Below, one piece after another: positions 25,711 through 39,057 of a DNA stretch of 64,000 nucleotides (position 1 is the stretch's first letter; each line of letters opens with the position of its first letter). Position numbers and translations under genes: made by a program. The notes below the pieces were generated by a model that worked only from the letters and a program-made list of their open reading frames with translations, did no database searches and was not told where the DNA came from. Source of the stretch: Sindora glabra (taxonomy: Eukaryota; Streptophyta; Magnoliopsida; Fabales; Fabaceae); assembly GCA_020226215.1 (NCBI GenBank), contig CM035233.1, positions 6,386,001 to 6,450,000 of the forward strand, read 5' to 3'.

Positions 25711-26476
25711 TGTGCCAGTAGCATTATAACTGAAACCATATAGCATATAAGGCTAATTTGAGGCTAACACACTAGCCTTCCCATAAAAATCTCTCATGGT
25801 ACACTTAGAAAAAGTAGCAAGGTATAGAAAATTTATCACCTATATAATAAAAATATAATATACGATATGTCTGAAGGCAACATAAACAAATCATTGAACC
25901 ACTCATACATATCAATATCAAGTCATAGGATTACTCCATAAATGGAGCTTTCAAGTATAACAAGCCAAAAGGAACAAATTTTATACAGAAAGTGACACTT
26001 TGTTTACTTAATTTATGCTTCATTCTATAGTTTGAAGTATGTAAGGATGACCATAAGCTAACATACTTAAGTCTCTAACTTAATGCCAAGGAACCCCACC
26101 AAGCCTTTTAACATTTCATCTTTTTAAATAATATTTTAAATAAAAGCCTACTTGGTATAAGTAGATATACTTTTTTAAGTCATCATGAGCCCTTTTTTTC
26201 CATGCCTTGAATGTCTAATTACTACAAAAACACACCGACTTAAAGATAAAAATGTGAATATCACAAATGCAAGTTTTTCGAACTCCTCTAAATTCTTAAA
26301 CTTTGTCAAAATTATTAAAATACCTCAAATATAGGAAAATAAAAAAATCTACGAGTTCATTTGCTTCCAAATTCACTCCACAATGCCTTTGTACCATGCT
26401 TGATTTTTAGGAAAAGCTTTGTCCAAAATTAAGCATGTTTACCTATCAAACTAGTCATAGTTGTTAGCTTATGACA
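25711..26476 (-). repeat. 5' LTR of retrotransposon 2
   Basis: On the minus strand it begins TGTCATAAGCTAACAAC and ends CTACTGGCACA, next to the primer site. It is similar to 23361-24003 along its length. Confidence 0.72.
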
Positions 26477-29400
26477 TCGAGTGTATATTGTATATACATA
26501 TTTTCATGACGAGAATGCAATGAAATCACATAAAAATAGATGTTTGTCTCACTTTTCATGTATTTTGAGCTCATTGGCACTACTTAGGTTTTTAGTACTT
26601 TTACATTTTGAAATACACTATAGAAGCCATCTTGAATAACAAATAAATACATTAAATGAAAGATATCAAAAAAAAGAGTTAAAAAATCACCTTGGTATTA
26701 AAATTTAAGAAAATATCAAGCATTATAATATAACTTTGCTAAATTAATTCAAACATATTCAAATTTTAAATAAGTATTATTAACTAGATTCATTTATAAT
26801 AGATTTTTTATGAGTATCTAAAATGCAAAATTAAATTGTATGGAAAAAATCCTATAGGTTAAGTAAACCTTTTATCATGTTATAAAAAAAACCTTAAATA
26901 TTCATGCAATTTTCTATTGATAATTCTTATAGTGCAATGATCATTTAATATACCATGTGAATTCAAATAATCTTTTTTAATTGAATACAAATAATCATTA
27001 TTGCAACAAAATGTTATCTAATAAATAAAATAAGTTATTAATTAATATAATAGTGTACAATTGGAAAAAACTTATGTGAAGTTTAATAAGTGTTTATTAT
27101 GAAGTTCTCAAATATAATTTTACGGCTCTATTTGTCTTAACAGAAAATATCTTCAGTAGGAATATAGTTATAAGCTATCAATATGATGGAAAATATTTAA
27201 TATGTTTATTGTTAAATATAATTAATTTGGTGGAAGATAATCTCCTTTTTTTTTAAGAAGAATTTTTTTTACTCTCTTACCATAACTCTAAGGATAATTT
27301 TTCTTAATCAAAAGATATAGAGACATAAGGTACTTCCTTATTTCTATATAAGGGAATGAGAATTTCCTACAAAAATTATCTTTTGGAAAATGAATGAAGC
27401 CTACGTTTGTATCATTTTTCCTACTTAATTAACAAATATAAGTATTAATTGGTTGCTTAGTTAATATTGAAAATAAATAAATTATGTAAATTTTAAAAAA
27501 TTAATACAAAATTATTAGAGAGTGAACAAAGCATTCTACTTTAATTTATAAATTTACTCTTGTGAAAGCATTCTACTTTATTTTTTTAAAATTTTCTCTT
27601 TTTCCTTTAGATGTATAATTCATACCCATATTCATGGTCTAGGATGTCTTGTGTGATAGTGCACAAGGACATTTGATGGAACATGATATTTCTTTGTACC
27701 AATTCAAACTAATGTTTTGTAAAATGTTATTCATTATGATTATTTCTAAAATAATTAATTTTTAATGATTTTTTTGCTATCAATATTAATTAAACAATTA
27801 ATTATATTTAAAATTTTAGAGTTATAATTATTATTGATGAATTAGAAAAATAATATATATGTAAAATTATAATTGAAATAGCAAACACATATAAAATTTC
27901 ACCTATGTTTTTTCCCTATACAATTTAAGGTATTGTATCTCTACACAAAATTATGATTCTTTAGATATAAAATATTATAGCTGAAAGCCTTTAATTCAAG
28001 TAAGATTTGATATTCTTTAAAGGCTTTGCTCTTTTATGTGCATATAGGATTTTAGTCTTGGTTCTTTTTTGTGCATCAAGCAATTTATTAAAATTTTTTA
28101 AAATATTATGTAGAGTATCACAATTTTTGCTTAAAAAGCTATCATATAAAACAATTAAAGTATCATAATCTTTACATAGATTAAGATTATTTAAATTTAA
28201 AATATAATAAAAAATGTTTGGAAATGACATTTTTAATAACAATCATAAAGTTTGAGAGGATTAACTATGGCAAATACATTTCAAAATTCAATATTTTCAC
28301 TTATTAGAAGAAAAACCTAAAGTAATTTTACATGATTCAATTTTAAAAGATTAATTTGGACAAAAACATTCAATAAATATAACATAATTAATGACTAGGA
28401 ATTTTTTAAAAAATTTTAAAAAAATAATTATTTCTCTTTGGTGTAATTTAGTTTAGAATTAATTTGTAGAACTATAATTAAAATATATTAATCTTAATAT
28501 ATCTTAAAATATAAGTCAAGATTTTAATATAAACATATGAATTAATTATATACTATAAATTTTGTTATTTTAATAAAAATAGTTTAAATTAATGGTAGAT
28601 TACGAAAACCTTCATGTACCTTCATAACGAGTGATCTACCCCTAAAGTATTAAAATGTGTTATTTATTCTCTTATAAAATATTTGATTATTAATAGAATT
28701 AATTCATATCCTCCTCTATTAATTCTCCTCCTAATATCTTAACGAAATTAATATCTGATTCTCATATAATTCAATTTTCTTTTAATATTAAAAGAAATTG
28801 ATATTAATTTTAAAAAATTCTCTTAACTTCTTTCTCTAATTAATTTATTCACCATCTTAATTGCCATTCTATAATTTCTCCTTCATTAAAACAAAAATTT
28901 TGAACTCCATTTAAGATTAATAAGTGGGAATTTCACTAAGTTTCTTATTCTTAAACGGTATGATTTAACTTTTTTTTTCTTGATGTAACAACAATTTAAT
29001 TTTTCTTTATTGTAAATTTGTATTCACTCATACAAAATGTAAGTTGATTATGGGAGTAGTTTTACTAGAGGAAGAAATGAATTGTAACTTTCGCTAAGGA
29101 GAAATTTCATACATATTCGTCATATGTGATATGTTTAAAAAATTTTTATATATAAACATTAAGGAACCACATTCACAAGATGTTTTATGATATAATAATT
29201 CTATCTATTTTGTTACTACTAGTTGCTAGTAATAATTGAATGACAATTTGATCATGGAAATATAATTTGTATAGTAGTTTTCAATATTAAAGGTAGGCAA
29301 GGAAAAACTTCTCCTTAGACTAGGAATACTTCAAATATGGCAACTAATATAGCATATCTTTTATTAAAGAGGAATGATCAAGTGGAAACATAGCTTGTAA

Positions 29401-30124
29401 TTATTTAGTAATTTTATAAACCATCAATATTTAGCAAGTTTTTAAACCATAATATCAATAGAGCTTGTAACATGCCTTTTTCAATGTTAAGAGAGTTTTC
29501 TAAAATAAACTTTGAATTCTTTTAATATTAAAGTGAAATTGAAGCACATAAAAATTATATATTGGTTTTATTTAAATATCTAATGAGAAATTAATAGAGG
29601 AGGATTATGTGTACAATAAATAAGTACAAGAAGGTTAATAGCACATTTTAACATAATAAGGATAAATCACAGTAGGAAACATTTAGAGGATTCTTTATAA
29701 TATACAATTAATTTTAGTATGAAAATTTGTGCCATTATCAGTTTTCTAATATTTTTTAAAATGATAATGTCATCATTATTCTTAAAATTTTAATCTTATA
29801 ACTACCCTTGTACATGAAGTAAAGATATTCCATGCAGCATTCAATAGTCTTATCTACTCTTTGCTTGCAAATTTGTATATGCTAACATATTGTTAACGAA
29901 CCTATTTTATATCATTTCATATTAGTAATCAATAATTATCAAAGAAAGCATAAAAATAAACAAAATAAAAAAAATAAGTTAAAAAATGATATATTGAAAA
30001 ACCATTTGAAAAAGTCTTTTTCCTCAAAATTAACAAAATTATATACTTAAGGAATTCATTAAAAAAAATACACTACAAATACATTCTTTTCCTTAAATTA
30101 ACATAAATAGCCTAATTTATTTTA
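26477..30124. other. AT-rich intergenic DNA without a recognised gene
   Basis: No gene, RNA or defined element is supported in this 3.6-kb stretch. Frames are short and unlike known proteins. It is probably decayed transposon or simple AT-rich spacer. Confidence 0.5.
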
Positions 30125-30290
30125 ATTAAAGGCATTTAAGTAGCGTTAAAAAGAATAAATATTACTTAATATCAGTCAAGCATTTAGGTAGCATAAAAAA
30201 GGAAAATAATCCCTTTGAATATTAATCACAAGCATTAAAGTAGCATAAAAAGGGGAAATAAATTGCCTTGGATATTGATCTCTTCTCTCT
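30125..30290. repeat. Three-copy tandem repeat of about 53 bp
   Basis: Units near 30127, 30180 and 30231 share GCATTTAAGTAGC(A/G)T, then AAAAAGG(A/G)AAATAA, then TTGA/GGATATT. A short local array with no coding meaning seen. Confidence 0.65.
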
Positions 30291-32019
30291 TGCTAATTAT
30301 GTTTAAGCTTATCATCTTTATTAATACAAACTGAAATAATTAAATAAAAGGCAATTAACCTTGCAGTTTATTCCTCAAATTGAAAAAGTTGATAAGTACC
30401 TAAGGTGATTATCCTTTAAAACCCTTAGTAGCTCACATGTTGTTGGCCTTAAAGACTTTAAATTCAAGTTATATAAGTCAGGAGATGTCTATGTCATCAA
30501 GAATGGTGGTGTATTTATAAAAGAAGTCTAAAAGTACCAAGTAAGCATTCCTTCCAATTTCTATTATGGTTTGTAAAAACATTATTGTAAAAGAAGACAA
30601 CATATTGATAAAAGAATCTATTACTCCAACCTAAAGTCAAGCAACTAATTGGAAAAATATGATATTGACAGAATAACTAATAAATAAGATAGTTTTTTAA
30701 AAAAATTAGAAATAAATAAAAATTAGAAAGAACATACATGTAGTGAAAAAAAAGTATACACTACATACTTTTTGGTTTAGTATCTTTAGATGTTGAAATT
30801 GCATTGCCAAGCCATATTAAATAGAGTACCTATTGATAAGGAGTACTTGAAGCCATATACAATTGTTGTGGAAGAAAAAAAAGTTTAGGAATTTCCATTT
30901 ATGGGATTATCATGTTCCTGACTCATACCAAGAGTATTATTTATTATAAAAGTATTCATATATGAATTAAGATGGGCCAAGAGGCTCTATCTTTCATATA
31001 GTGAACAATATTTCTAGTTCTACTATATTGTAAACTAACCAAAGCTTTTAACAAAGAAGTCTTGCCATTTCCACTTGGTCTTGTCACTATTCTCTATTTT
31101 TTAATAAATATGCATCTTGCCACTCTTTGATAAGAAAAAAGTTACATGTGGTTTGAAAAGGATAAGGAAAATAGCACAACAAATTGAAAAAGGATAATCT
31201 ATTATAATATTTTTATTTAAATTTGTTAAATGATAAACTAAATAACATAGCAAGGTATAAATGTTCCAACCCATATAAATTTGAATAAAAAACTTGAAAT
31301 AGAACCATTCAAAGTGAAATTAGCATGACTAACAACAAATAATAAGCTACACAAACTTTGATTCACATACCCTAAAATCTAAGCAATCAAATGAAAATTT
31401 AGAATTCATGAACCAATTAGGAGATAAAAAAAATGCCTTAACATCTTAAAATAATATAGATGTCAAGTGGAAGAAATGAAATGTAGGAACCAGTGGTGGA
31501 TCTATTACCATTAGATGAGGTATAACTAGATGTAACATTTAACATTTGCACTTTCCTTTGTTTTGTTCCCTTTCAACTAAAAATTGAATCCTAATTTCTA
31601 GTAATCCTAGTTCTAACTAAATTCTTTCTTTTTTTTTTTTGTAATCTATAGCTTTGCTACCTTTTCTTTTGCCTTTTAGAGAGACTTGTATGGATTTGCT
31701 CACCCTAGTTCAAAAGAAGATTAGAAAAAAATCCTTCAATTTCTAGAAATCATATGTATCATTCATCAAACTAGAAAATCCATTCATAAAAATGCTACAT
31801 TATGAGTAGTGAAGAAGTTTTCTTGGCTTATGTGGTATTCTAGACAATTGACAAAGCTACCTTAATAATGTTACTCAACTTTGGTAATAAAGGAGGTTTG
31901 GTGCATTTTTGAAATTTGAAAAAAATAAAAGTGTATTTAGAATAAACCTTAAAGGTAGTGAATATAATTTACCTTATACTATTTGGCCACTATATCTTCT
32001 TATGCAATTGTTTGAGCTT
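30291..32019. other. AT-rich intergenic DNA without a recognised gene
   Basis: There is no supported gene. The part from about 31500 to 31900 is slightly richer in pyrimidine runs on the plus strand but has no family signature. Confidence 0.45.
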
Positions 32020-32410
32020 GTTATAATTACATAAGCATAAGTGGCTTAAGAAGACAAAAGTGGTTGTTTTAGCCACTATTCATCTCTTAGTTTAATTCCA
32101 TGAGTTCACCTTACACTTATAGTGTCATCACTTTTCACCCTAGTATTTAAAATCATATATTTTCAAGCATGGGCCTAATTTCTTCAACTTGATGCTTGAA
32201 GGCTAATGACTTCATGTTTGGTACTTGACAAAGCTATGTCTTTTCAAGCATGGTATTAAGTTCTTTAACTTGGTGCTTGAAGGCTAACACCTGTAAGCTT
32301 AGTTCTTGTCAAAGCCATGTCTTTTCAGGTATGGTCCTAAGTTATTCAAGTTATTGCTTGAAGGTCAATGCCTTTAAGCTTAGTACTTACCAATGTAGCA
32401 TAGCGAAAAC
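32020..32410. repeat. Tandem repeat of about 82 bp, copy B
   Basis: Three units carry the same words as copy A at 21720-22200 (CATGTCTTTTCA(A/G)G(C/T)ATGGT, TTCAACTTG(A/G)TGCTTGAAGG, AAGCTTAGTAC). The preceding 100 bp (TGAGTTCACCTTACACTTATA) also matches the lead of copy A. The shared lead and orientation suggest two LTR copies or fragments of one element, now about 10 kb apart. Confidence 0.75.
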
Positions 32411-32459
32411 AAAGCTAAAGTGTTAGTAACAACATTTGGTCCATTGCAAATAGAGATAT

Positions 32460-33770
32460 GGGAAAATGTTGCTAACTTGAATCTAAAAAGGCCTTTGGAA
32501 CCTTACTAACCTATTAAGCCAAAGTCAACACTAAAATTCTTAAGGGTTGTTGGAACCCTTGGAAACCTTGTTAGCTTGTTATGGATAAGGCTCGTAATGA
32601 GTTGAGCTAAGTTAAGCTAATCTTAGCTCAAGCTTAGCTTGCTTTAAATTTTTTTTACCCATGGCTCATAACTCAAGCTCAATTCAAGCCAATTTTTTCA
32701 GCTCAAGCTTAGCTTAAATTGAGCTTAGGAGCTGCTTCACTTAACTTATTAGATAAGATTAATTAGGGTAATGAAGTATTTTGCTCATAATTTAATAGCT
32801 TAAAATTCTTACTAAATTGAATACTTTTAATAACTTAATAAAATAAAATAAATCATATAAATGACTAAATTTAGTATTATTACTATTAATTATATATTAA
32901 AATCATATTTAATAAAATATAAAATATCTTAAATTATAAAGTTACATTATAACCACAACTAAATTTTAAAAGATGAATTAATCTAAATTTTTTAATTCTT
33001 TCATTATTGCTCATAACTTTAATGATTTATGTATAAATAACTATAAACCTTATATAGAAATCAGAGATGAAAAGTGATCTTTATTTAATTATTTAACTAG
33101 TAAAAGTAAAATTAATAAATTATTTAAAATAATAAAATTTAAAGTTAAATTTATTTACTTAATTATTTAAATTAAAAAAGCATAATTAATTATTAAATTT
33201 CTACTCTTTGATTTCTCTCTTGTGATAAGTCCATAAATAAAAAATTATTAAGCATTGTTAATTTGATTTTTATATTTTTTTACTTAAAATATTTGAAATA
33301 CTTATAAAAATATTAAACTAATATATTTGAAATGAAAATATATATTATTTTAAATTTTATAATATAATGTTATTAAATAGTTTTTAAAATATAATATATA
33401 TTATAATATGTATATATATATTGAGCTAACTTATAATACAAATGAACTGAGCTTTAGTTAGTTTAAGCTTAACTCATTTAAAACACAAGCCATATAATTT
33501 AGTTCATATATTACTTATTTGTTTCATGAGCTCAGTTTATCAGGACAAAATTTAAATTGAGCTATGAATGGCTCACAAGCTAGCTTAACTTATTACTAAC
33601 TTTAATTATGGAAAAGTCCAAATTTCAACCCCTAAAGGCTTTAGAAACTTGATTAGTCTGCTATGATGAAGTTAACCTCAAATTTCTAAAGGACATTGGA
33701 ACTATATTTAAATCTTAAAGGCTTTGGCAACCTCAATGGACTACCACAATGAAGCTTACACTCAAATTAT
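32460..33770. repeat. Tandem repeat of about 57 bp, split by an insertion
   Basis: Units with AAGTCAAC(A/C)...AAATT and then GGCTTTGGAACCTT...CTATGATGAAG occur at about 32460-32586 and again at 33606-33770. The array is interrupted by the 1-kb insertion at 32587-33605. It follows directly on the 82-bp repeats and probably belongs to the same element. Confidence 0.55.
32587..33605. mobile_element. hAT-like non-autonomous DNA transposon
   Basis: The insertion splits a 57-bp repeat array. It is flanked by TTATGGAT (32579-32586) and TTATGGAA (33606-33613), a near-perfect 8-bp target duplication as hAT elements make. The left end has GTAATGAGTTGAGCTAAGTT; the right end on the minus strand has GTAATAAGTTAAGCTAGCTT, an imperfect terminal inverted repeat. 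Sub-terminal regions are crowded with AGCTCAAGCTTAGCTT-type words, typical of transposase-binding repeats. There is no transposase. The superfamily is inferred from the target-site length and is not certain. Confidence 0.6.
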
Positions 33771-34927
33771 AGAAGTCACATAATACTTATAATGGATAAA
33801 TATCATATGAAGAATACTTAAGTGATATTGTAAACATTAAGGAAATTATCTTTCAAAATTGTTAAAAGAGCGTAGTCCCAAAATTAATTATAAAAAAATC
33901 CTTTGCATATGAAATTCTTCAAACATCAAATGTGTCATTTCACTTAGTTACCTTACTAATGTTTTTCTCACCAGCCTTATCTTTCCTTACCCACCTCTTT
34001 ACCATTTTCATTTACCATAATCCCTAAAAAGGTATTCAACACTGTATAATCTTTAGTCATCTTCACCTTATCCTCCATCTTATGCCATTTTTCTTCAGAT
34101 GCCCTAGATGACATCTTATCTGCAAGTGACCAACCTTCATGTTAAAAATTCATATTTTGTGTTTAGCTTTATGCTTAATTTATCCTTCTTCATCTGTTTA
34201 TTGGCATTGTTCCAAGATTAATGGTAATTTTGTAGCTATTTCGCTTTTAAAGCAACGTATTTCTTTTAAAATTTCTCTAGCTAGGCCTTTACCACCATAA
34301 ATCTATCTTCCATGGTCTTAGCCTTCTCTTTTATTTCTTTTAGGTTGCTTAGCAAACTTTTTATTTACCTTTTCAACTTGTGTAGTTGTAGATGTTATTT
34401 GCATCTCTGGTAGCAACACCTTTTTATTTAGATCATTCATTTCCTTCTTTTTTTTTTGGATAAGCTTTCCATAACTTTATCCTTTTTCATCATAAACTCT
34501 AGAATTTTCCCTTCTTTTTCATATAATGCCTCTAATTTTGCTTTTAATTCTACCTTAAAATTTTTTGTTCTCTTTTTATATTTGGAAAAGTTAACATGAA
34601 TTATGGAGAGAAGCCTTCACAATTTTCCTTACTTTATTCAATATTTGTCCATTCCCATAAGAATTTCACTATATAGGGCCACCAAGTTAATAGTAAGTGT
34701 AAGTAGTGGTGTCATGACAAGCTAAGTCTTGATTGTTTCTAGAATAGGAGAAGGAAGATATAAAAAATGCCTCTTTATCATATTTTGGTAAACTTTGCAA
34801 TAAAGGCAATAGCTTGCCTTTTTTGCTTCAAGTCTTTTTTAGTAGCATTACTTCCTTGCCTAAGCTTTTTTGACACCACCTTGATCTAGGTACTTTCCTT
34901 TCACAACTTATACTAACATCATTGATA
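33771..34927 (-). other. Spacer with a decayed K/E-rich coding remnant on the minus strand
   Basis: On the minus strand, about 34592-34445, a frame reads VNFSKYKKRTKNFKVELKAK and goes on with K/E-rich residues to a run of lysines, where it breaks. The style is a charged coiled coil, as in some retroelement gag proteins. Similar but more broken frames continue to about 34100. I cannot assign a family. Otherwise there is no gene in the stretch. Confidence 0.35.
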
Positions 34928-36220
34928 TGAATTGTTTCATATTAAAAATTAATATTGAACCTATTCTAAGAAGTAAATAGGGTGAGTCTATGTCAAACAT
35001 AATGGATTAGATAATCAACTAATGGAAACAAAATATAAAATAGGGTTTTATGTAAATGTAACTTAAAAGAAACAATAAAAATGGAATTAAAGTAGAATAA
35101 AATATAATGTAAAAGCCCAATTCAAGGAATATCAAACTTCAATCTTTAAAATTATCATAAACCCCAATAGAATTTATAATTAATTTAACTACTTAAATAA
35201 AAATTACCTTGATTACAGTAGTAATCATGCAAAGTTTCTAATGATGATTAATCTAGAAAAGACATTAAAATTAACCTCCCACTATTAATTTTAATTTAAG
35301 AAGCATGCCTAAATTTGATTAGTAATAGCATTAAATATCAAGAATATAGTTAAAATCAAATTAACAACTTTACACATAAAAATTACTAATTCATCATCTA
35401 TTTTTTTAAGCAACTAAGGATTCACTTATTCGTCAAATCACCAAAGCCTAATTACTATTGATTGCAAACAACCATAATTAACCTATATGTGAAAATTAAT
35501 TATTTAGTTATAAACTATAATAGATAATAAACTAACTAACTGTAATTAGCAAACTATCTAACTAATTATTCATAATAATAGTTAGAAATAAGAGATGATC
35601 AAATTAAGGGTAAAATTTAAAGTCTTAAAATTAAACTAAAATTAGAGTGTTAATCCCTTAAATTGATGTAGAAAATTAGCCACTCATAATGGTTTATAAA
35701 AGAAACCTAGGTAAAAGTTATCAAACGAGAATCTATTGCCTCTTGAGGCATAAAATCTAATTAAATCCAATCTCCTTGGGTGGAAACCCTATTAATCTAA
35801 GTTGGATACAATGAATTGGCATTATTTTTACCTTAATTGGACTTTTGGATCTTCAAATATAGCCTAACAATCATGATAAGGTCAGATTGGACAAAAGCAT
35901 TACTTCATCTTCACGACCAAATTTCACCATCCAAACATTTAAATTAGATTCTAGCTAAAATATCAAAGTTTTAAAGCTTCTTTTTAACTTTCTAATGCCA
36001 TAAAGACCACCTAATTTTAACTATAAAACTTAAGTTTTAGTAAAAAACCTAAATAGTGTTAAAATACATCGTTAATTGAATAATTCAATAACATTGCAAA
36101 AGCATGACTTAATCACAAAACAAGACTAATTCTATTAAATTAAATACATGTAATACTCTAAGAGGCAAAAAATAGAAGAAAATAATATAGATAAAGTTTT
36201 GCCTATAAATTTCCCTCACA
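34928..36220 (-). repeat. 3' LTR of retrotransposon 3
   Basis: It is similar along its length to 39058-40534; shared words include AAAAATTAATATTGAAC at the start, ATGCAAAGTT(T/C)CTAATGAT and GAATAATTCAATAACATTG near the end. It lacks about 150 bp present in the other LTR around 39970-40110. The end at 36220 is an estimate. Confidence 0.72.
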
Positions 36221-37929
36221 ATTTGCTTTTTGCATCTTTAAGTAAACATAACTTTATCCAAAACTAAAAAATAAAAATCTTACTTTCTTATAACTTTAGA
36301 GTCACAAAATTCACAAGCAAAAAATAGTCAAAGCCATAAAGAATCATAACATATCATGAACAATAATCTTGACAAACTTAAAATTAATCAACATAGCAAA
36401 TTCATTCAAAATGGATAAATCAAATTGGTAATCCCTTATGAAATTCACTTTTCATCACTCTAATGTTTAAGACTAGTGTTTCACTTAAATTTATTCCAAG
36501 AAATTTCCTTATAATATGCTTACTTATTATCTAATCTACATTACTCAAATTACATACACAACACAAATAGAATAACTTTATCAAAGGTTGTAACAGGGTT
36601 AGAAAGAAAGGCAATAAAAATTAAAGATATGAAGGTTGAAATTCAAAAAAATCAATAGAACACTTAAAATATATACATATGGTCAAATTATGAACAATTA
36701 AAACTTAATGTAATAACTTATATTTTAATTCTAAATACTCATTAACTTCTTTCTTTTTCCTTTCTTTCTTGCTTCCTTTTACCTTATTATATTATTTTAT
36801 CTCTTATTTTCCTTTTCATCATTTTGTTTCTTTTCATGATAATTTTTTTATTTTTTTCTTCTTCTTTTTTATTTTCAAATAACTCTTGAAATTGAAGTTG
36901 ATATTTTTTTTCCTAACACACATTTTTCCATACTTATTTAGGAACTCATTTCATAAAAATTTTAAATGTTCCACTAATTGCTAAGGTTAGGTAAAGACAT
37001 TTGTCCTTCATTGGAAAACATGTTAATAGGCTAAATATCAAAGAAAGGCAATTTGGTTTAAAAGGCTCATCAAAGATGAGATTTCAAGGTTGATTATTTG
37101 GTACTAGCTTAAATAAATAATGCCTTTATCATATTTGTGCATGTATGTACAAATGCAATCTCAAAAAAAAAAAAAAAATCAAAGTTGTAAAAATATAAAT
37201 CATGGAAGAACATTACATATAAAAAGGAAAGAAAATAGCATAAATTTTTTAACAATAGCTCAAAATCTCACAAGGTAAGACATGTTATTAAAAATTTAAT
37301 TTACTAATTCAAAATCCATTGCTGCACTAATCAATTTTAAAAAATAAGATAATTCATTCACTCATATTATGAAGCATGCAAAATCTCAATCAATGAAAAA
37401 TAACTAAAATAACTTAAAAAGAGTTCAAAAAACAAGTAAAAAATATAAAATTTTAATTATTATTTTTATGCAAAATTCAAAAGCATTAAAAGAAAAAATA
37501 AAAGAAATCTTAAGAGTCTCTCCCTTACACTTAAATCTTATATTGTCTTTAATCTAAAATATATTAACATCAAGAAAAATCAATAACAAAGAAAATAAAA
37601 GAGAAGGAAAAAAGAATGCAAATATGAAAGCTTGGATTGCCTTTTAAGAAGTATTTTTCTTCAATATCTTTAGCTAGACATGATAGCTATTTCAATCTAG
37701 CTTCAACTTTATAAGCATTTTTATTAAATGGTTCTAATGAAACACCCTTCAAATAGGTAAAAGAAGGATCCACGTCCAAAGCCATTTCATTTATCAATTC
37801 TTTTCTAAGCACTAATCTTACATCATTATTTCTTTTTAAATCAAAGTCATCCTATACCATGAAATTAACTGAATCAATAGAAAAATAAAATAGACTTTAG
37901 AAGGATTGTTCTTCATCTAATCTCCTTTT

Positions 37930-38552
37930 AAGGCATGCTAATTTCCATCTTAACAAAAGTTTTCAAAATTTCTTCCATTTCCTCTTCATTAGCATTTTTG
38001 TGCTATTTGAAAAAGGAAGAAAGATAAAAGAATTAGTAAAATAAATAGACTTAGTGTGGATTGTACCTTAATATAAGAATTTCAAGTTTTATTTTCTTTT
38101 AGGAATTTGCTTCTATGGTGGAAGGTAAAAGGTAGCTAACTTACATATTTAGCTTTCTAACTTGCTAGAAGATATGGCAAGTTAACTCCATTGAGTCTTT
38201 AAATTTTTTATGCTTACCATTATTTCCTATTAGAATTGTATTATCTCTTATTGAAACTACATTGTATTTAGTTGAATTTTCTTGAACAATTCCTCAAGTT
38301 CTATTCTTGAAATTTAAGATTAATATACTAGTAGGAGTTAATATTAACTGTAACCCACGTGGTTACCATAATTGAAAATCCAATGATTTTGTCAGCTTGG
38401 GTTGTGGGAATTAAAATATAAAGCATTATTGCACTCAAATGAACTTGGAAATTTTCCTACTAAATGAAATGCCTCAGATGGTTCATATTTTTAAAATTTT
38501 AGGCGTATATCAGAATGATGTCCAACCAAATAACATGAATCACATACTTTAG
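37930..38552 (-). pseudogene. Athila-type gag remnant
   Basis: Read on the minus strand from 38550, one frame gives KVCDSCYLVGHHSDIRL, a zinc-knuckle remnant, then EAFHLVGKF, then NNALYFNSHNPS, a stop, and QNHWIFNYGN. The Athila gag pattern as I remember it is CxxC-x-H-x-C, then (E)xVNYVGNF, then NPYSNTYNPGWRNHPNFSW. Further on (37982-37940) MEEILKTFVKMEISMP matches the conserved ILETFRKVEVNIP block. There are at least three in-frame stops and it cannot be translated. The order and strand agree with the primer site of retrotransposon 3, whose internal region this is. Confidence 0.72.
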
Positions 38553-39030
38553 TTATTTGCATCTACATTATAACTAATTTATTGACAAGAGAGATTAACT
38601 TGTTACTAAATTCTAGATACAAGTAAATCATTAAAATTATTACAAAAAATCATATTTCTTTTAATTCTAACCTTTTAATTTATGAAAGTTTCTCACACCT
38701 TTGGGATCAAAATTTAAGTTAAAATAATGGAAGGAACAAATCAAATATTAAGACAAATAAGATTTGAATAAAAAATTATAAAACATAAAAATTAAAATAT
38801 TTTAAAAAAATAGAAAACAATACTCCATGATTATTTTAGTAGAAAAATGCTACTATTAGGGCCTAAAGCTCATGATCTTGCTAACAATACTAAAAGTCCT
38901 TGGAATAGAGAGTTTCATTCCAAAATTTCACAATGAATTTTGTTATCTAATCCAACCAATAAGCTTGAAAACATAAAAATTGAATAAAAAATTAAAAATA
39001 AAGAAAAGGAGTCATTAATTAATCAATTTA

Positions 39031-39048
39031 ATCCCAACAATGGTGCCA
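39031..39048 (-). other. Primer-binding site (Asp tRNA) of retrotransposon 3
   Basis: Minus-strand TGGCACCATTGTTGGGAT matches the complement of the plant Asp-tRNA 3' end, with changes that are all transitions. It lies about nine bases from the LTR end. Confidence 0.75.
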
Positions 39049-39057
39049 AATTTTGAT

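Larger units (their letters stand above)
23361..26476 (-). mobile_element. LTR retrotransposon 2 (short, non-autonomous)
   Basis: Direct repeats 23361-24003 and 25711-26476 share, among much else, AATGCCAAG, AACATTTCATCTT and TTAGCTT(G/A)TGACA. Both start TGT on the plus strand and both end GACA, so on the minus strand they run TGTCA...ACA. Left of the right-hand LTR, minus-strand TAGTATCAGAGGC (25703-25691) matches the start of the initiator-Met tRNA primer site. ATCGGGGAATA before the left LTR is a plausible polypurine tract. The 1.7-kb interior has only one short frame (minus, 25441-25223, 72 residues, rich in K, R and E) that could be a gag remnant; I do not recognise it. The right LTR has about 120 bp more than the left (around 25830-25960). 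Confidence 0.75.

Noticed and set aside
34100..34600. K/E-rich coiled-coil frame as a real gene
   Set aside because: It is broken at a lysine-coding A run and has many stops beyond, so it is listed only as a remnant within the spacer.
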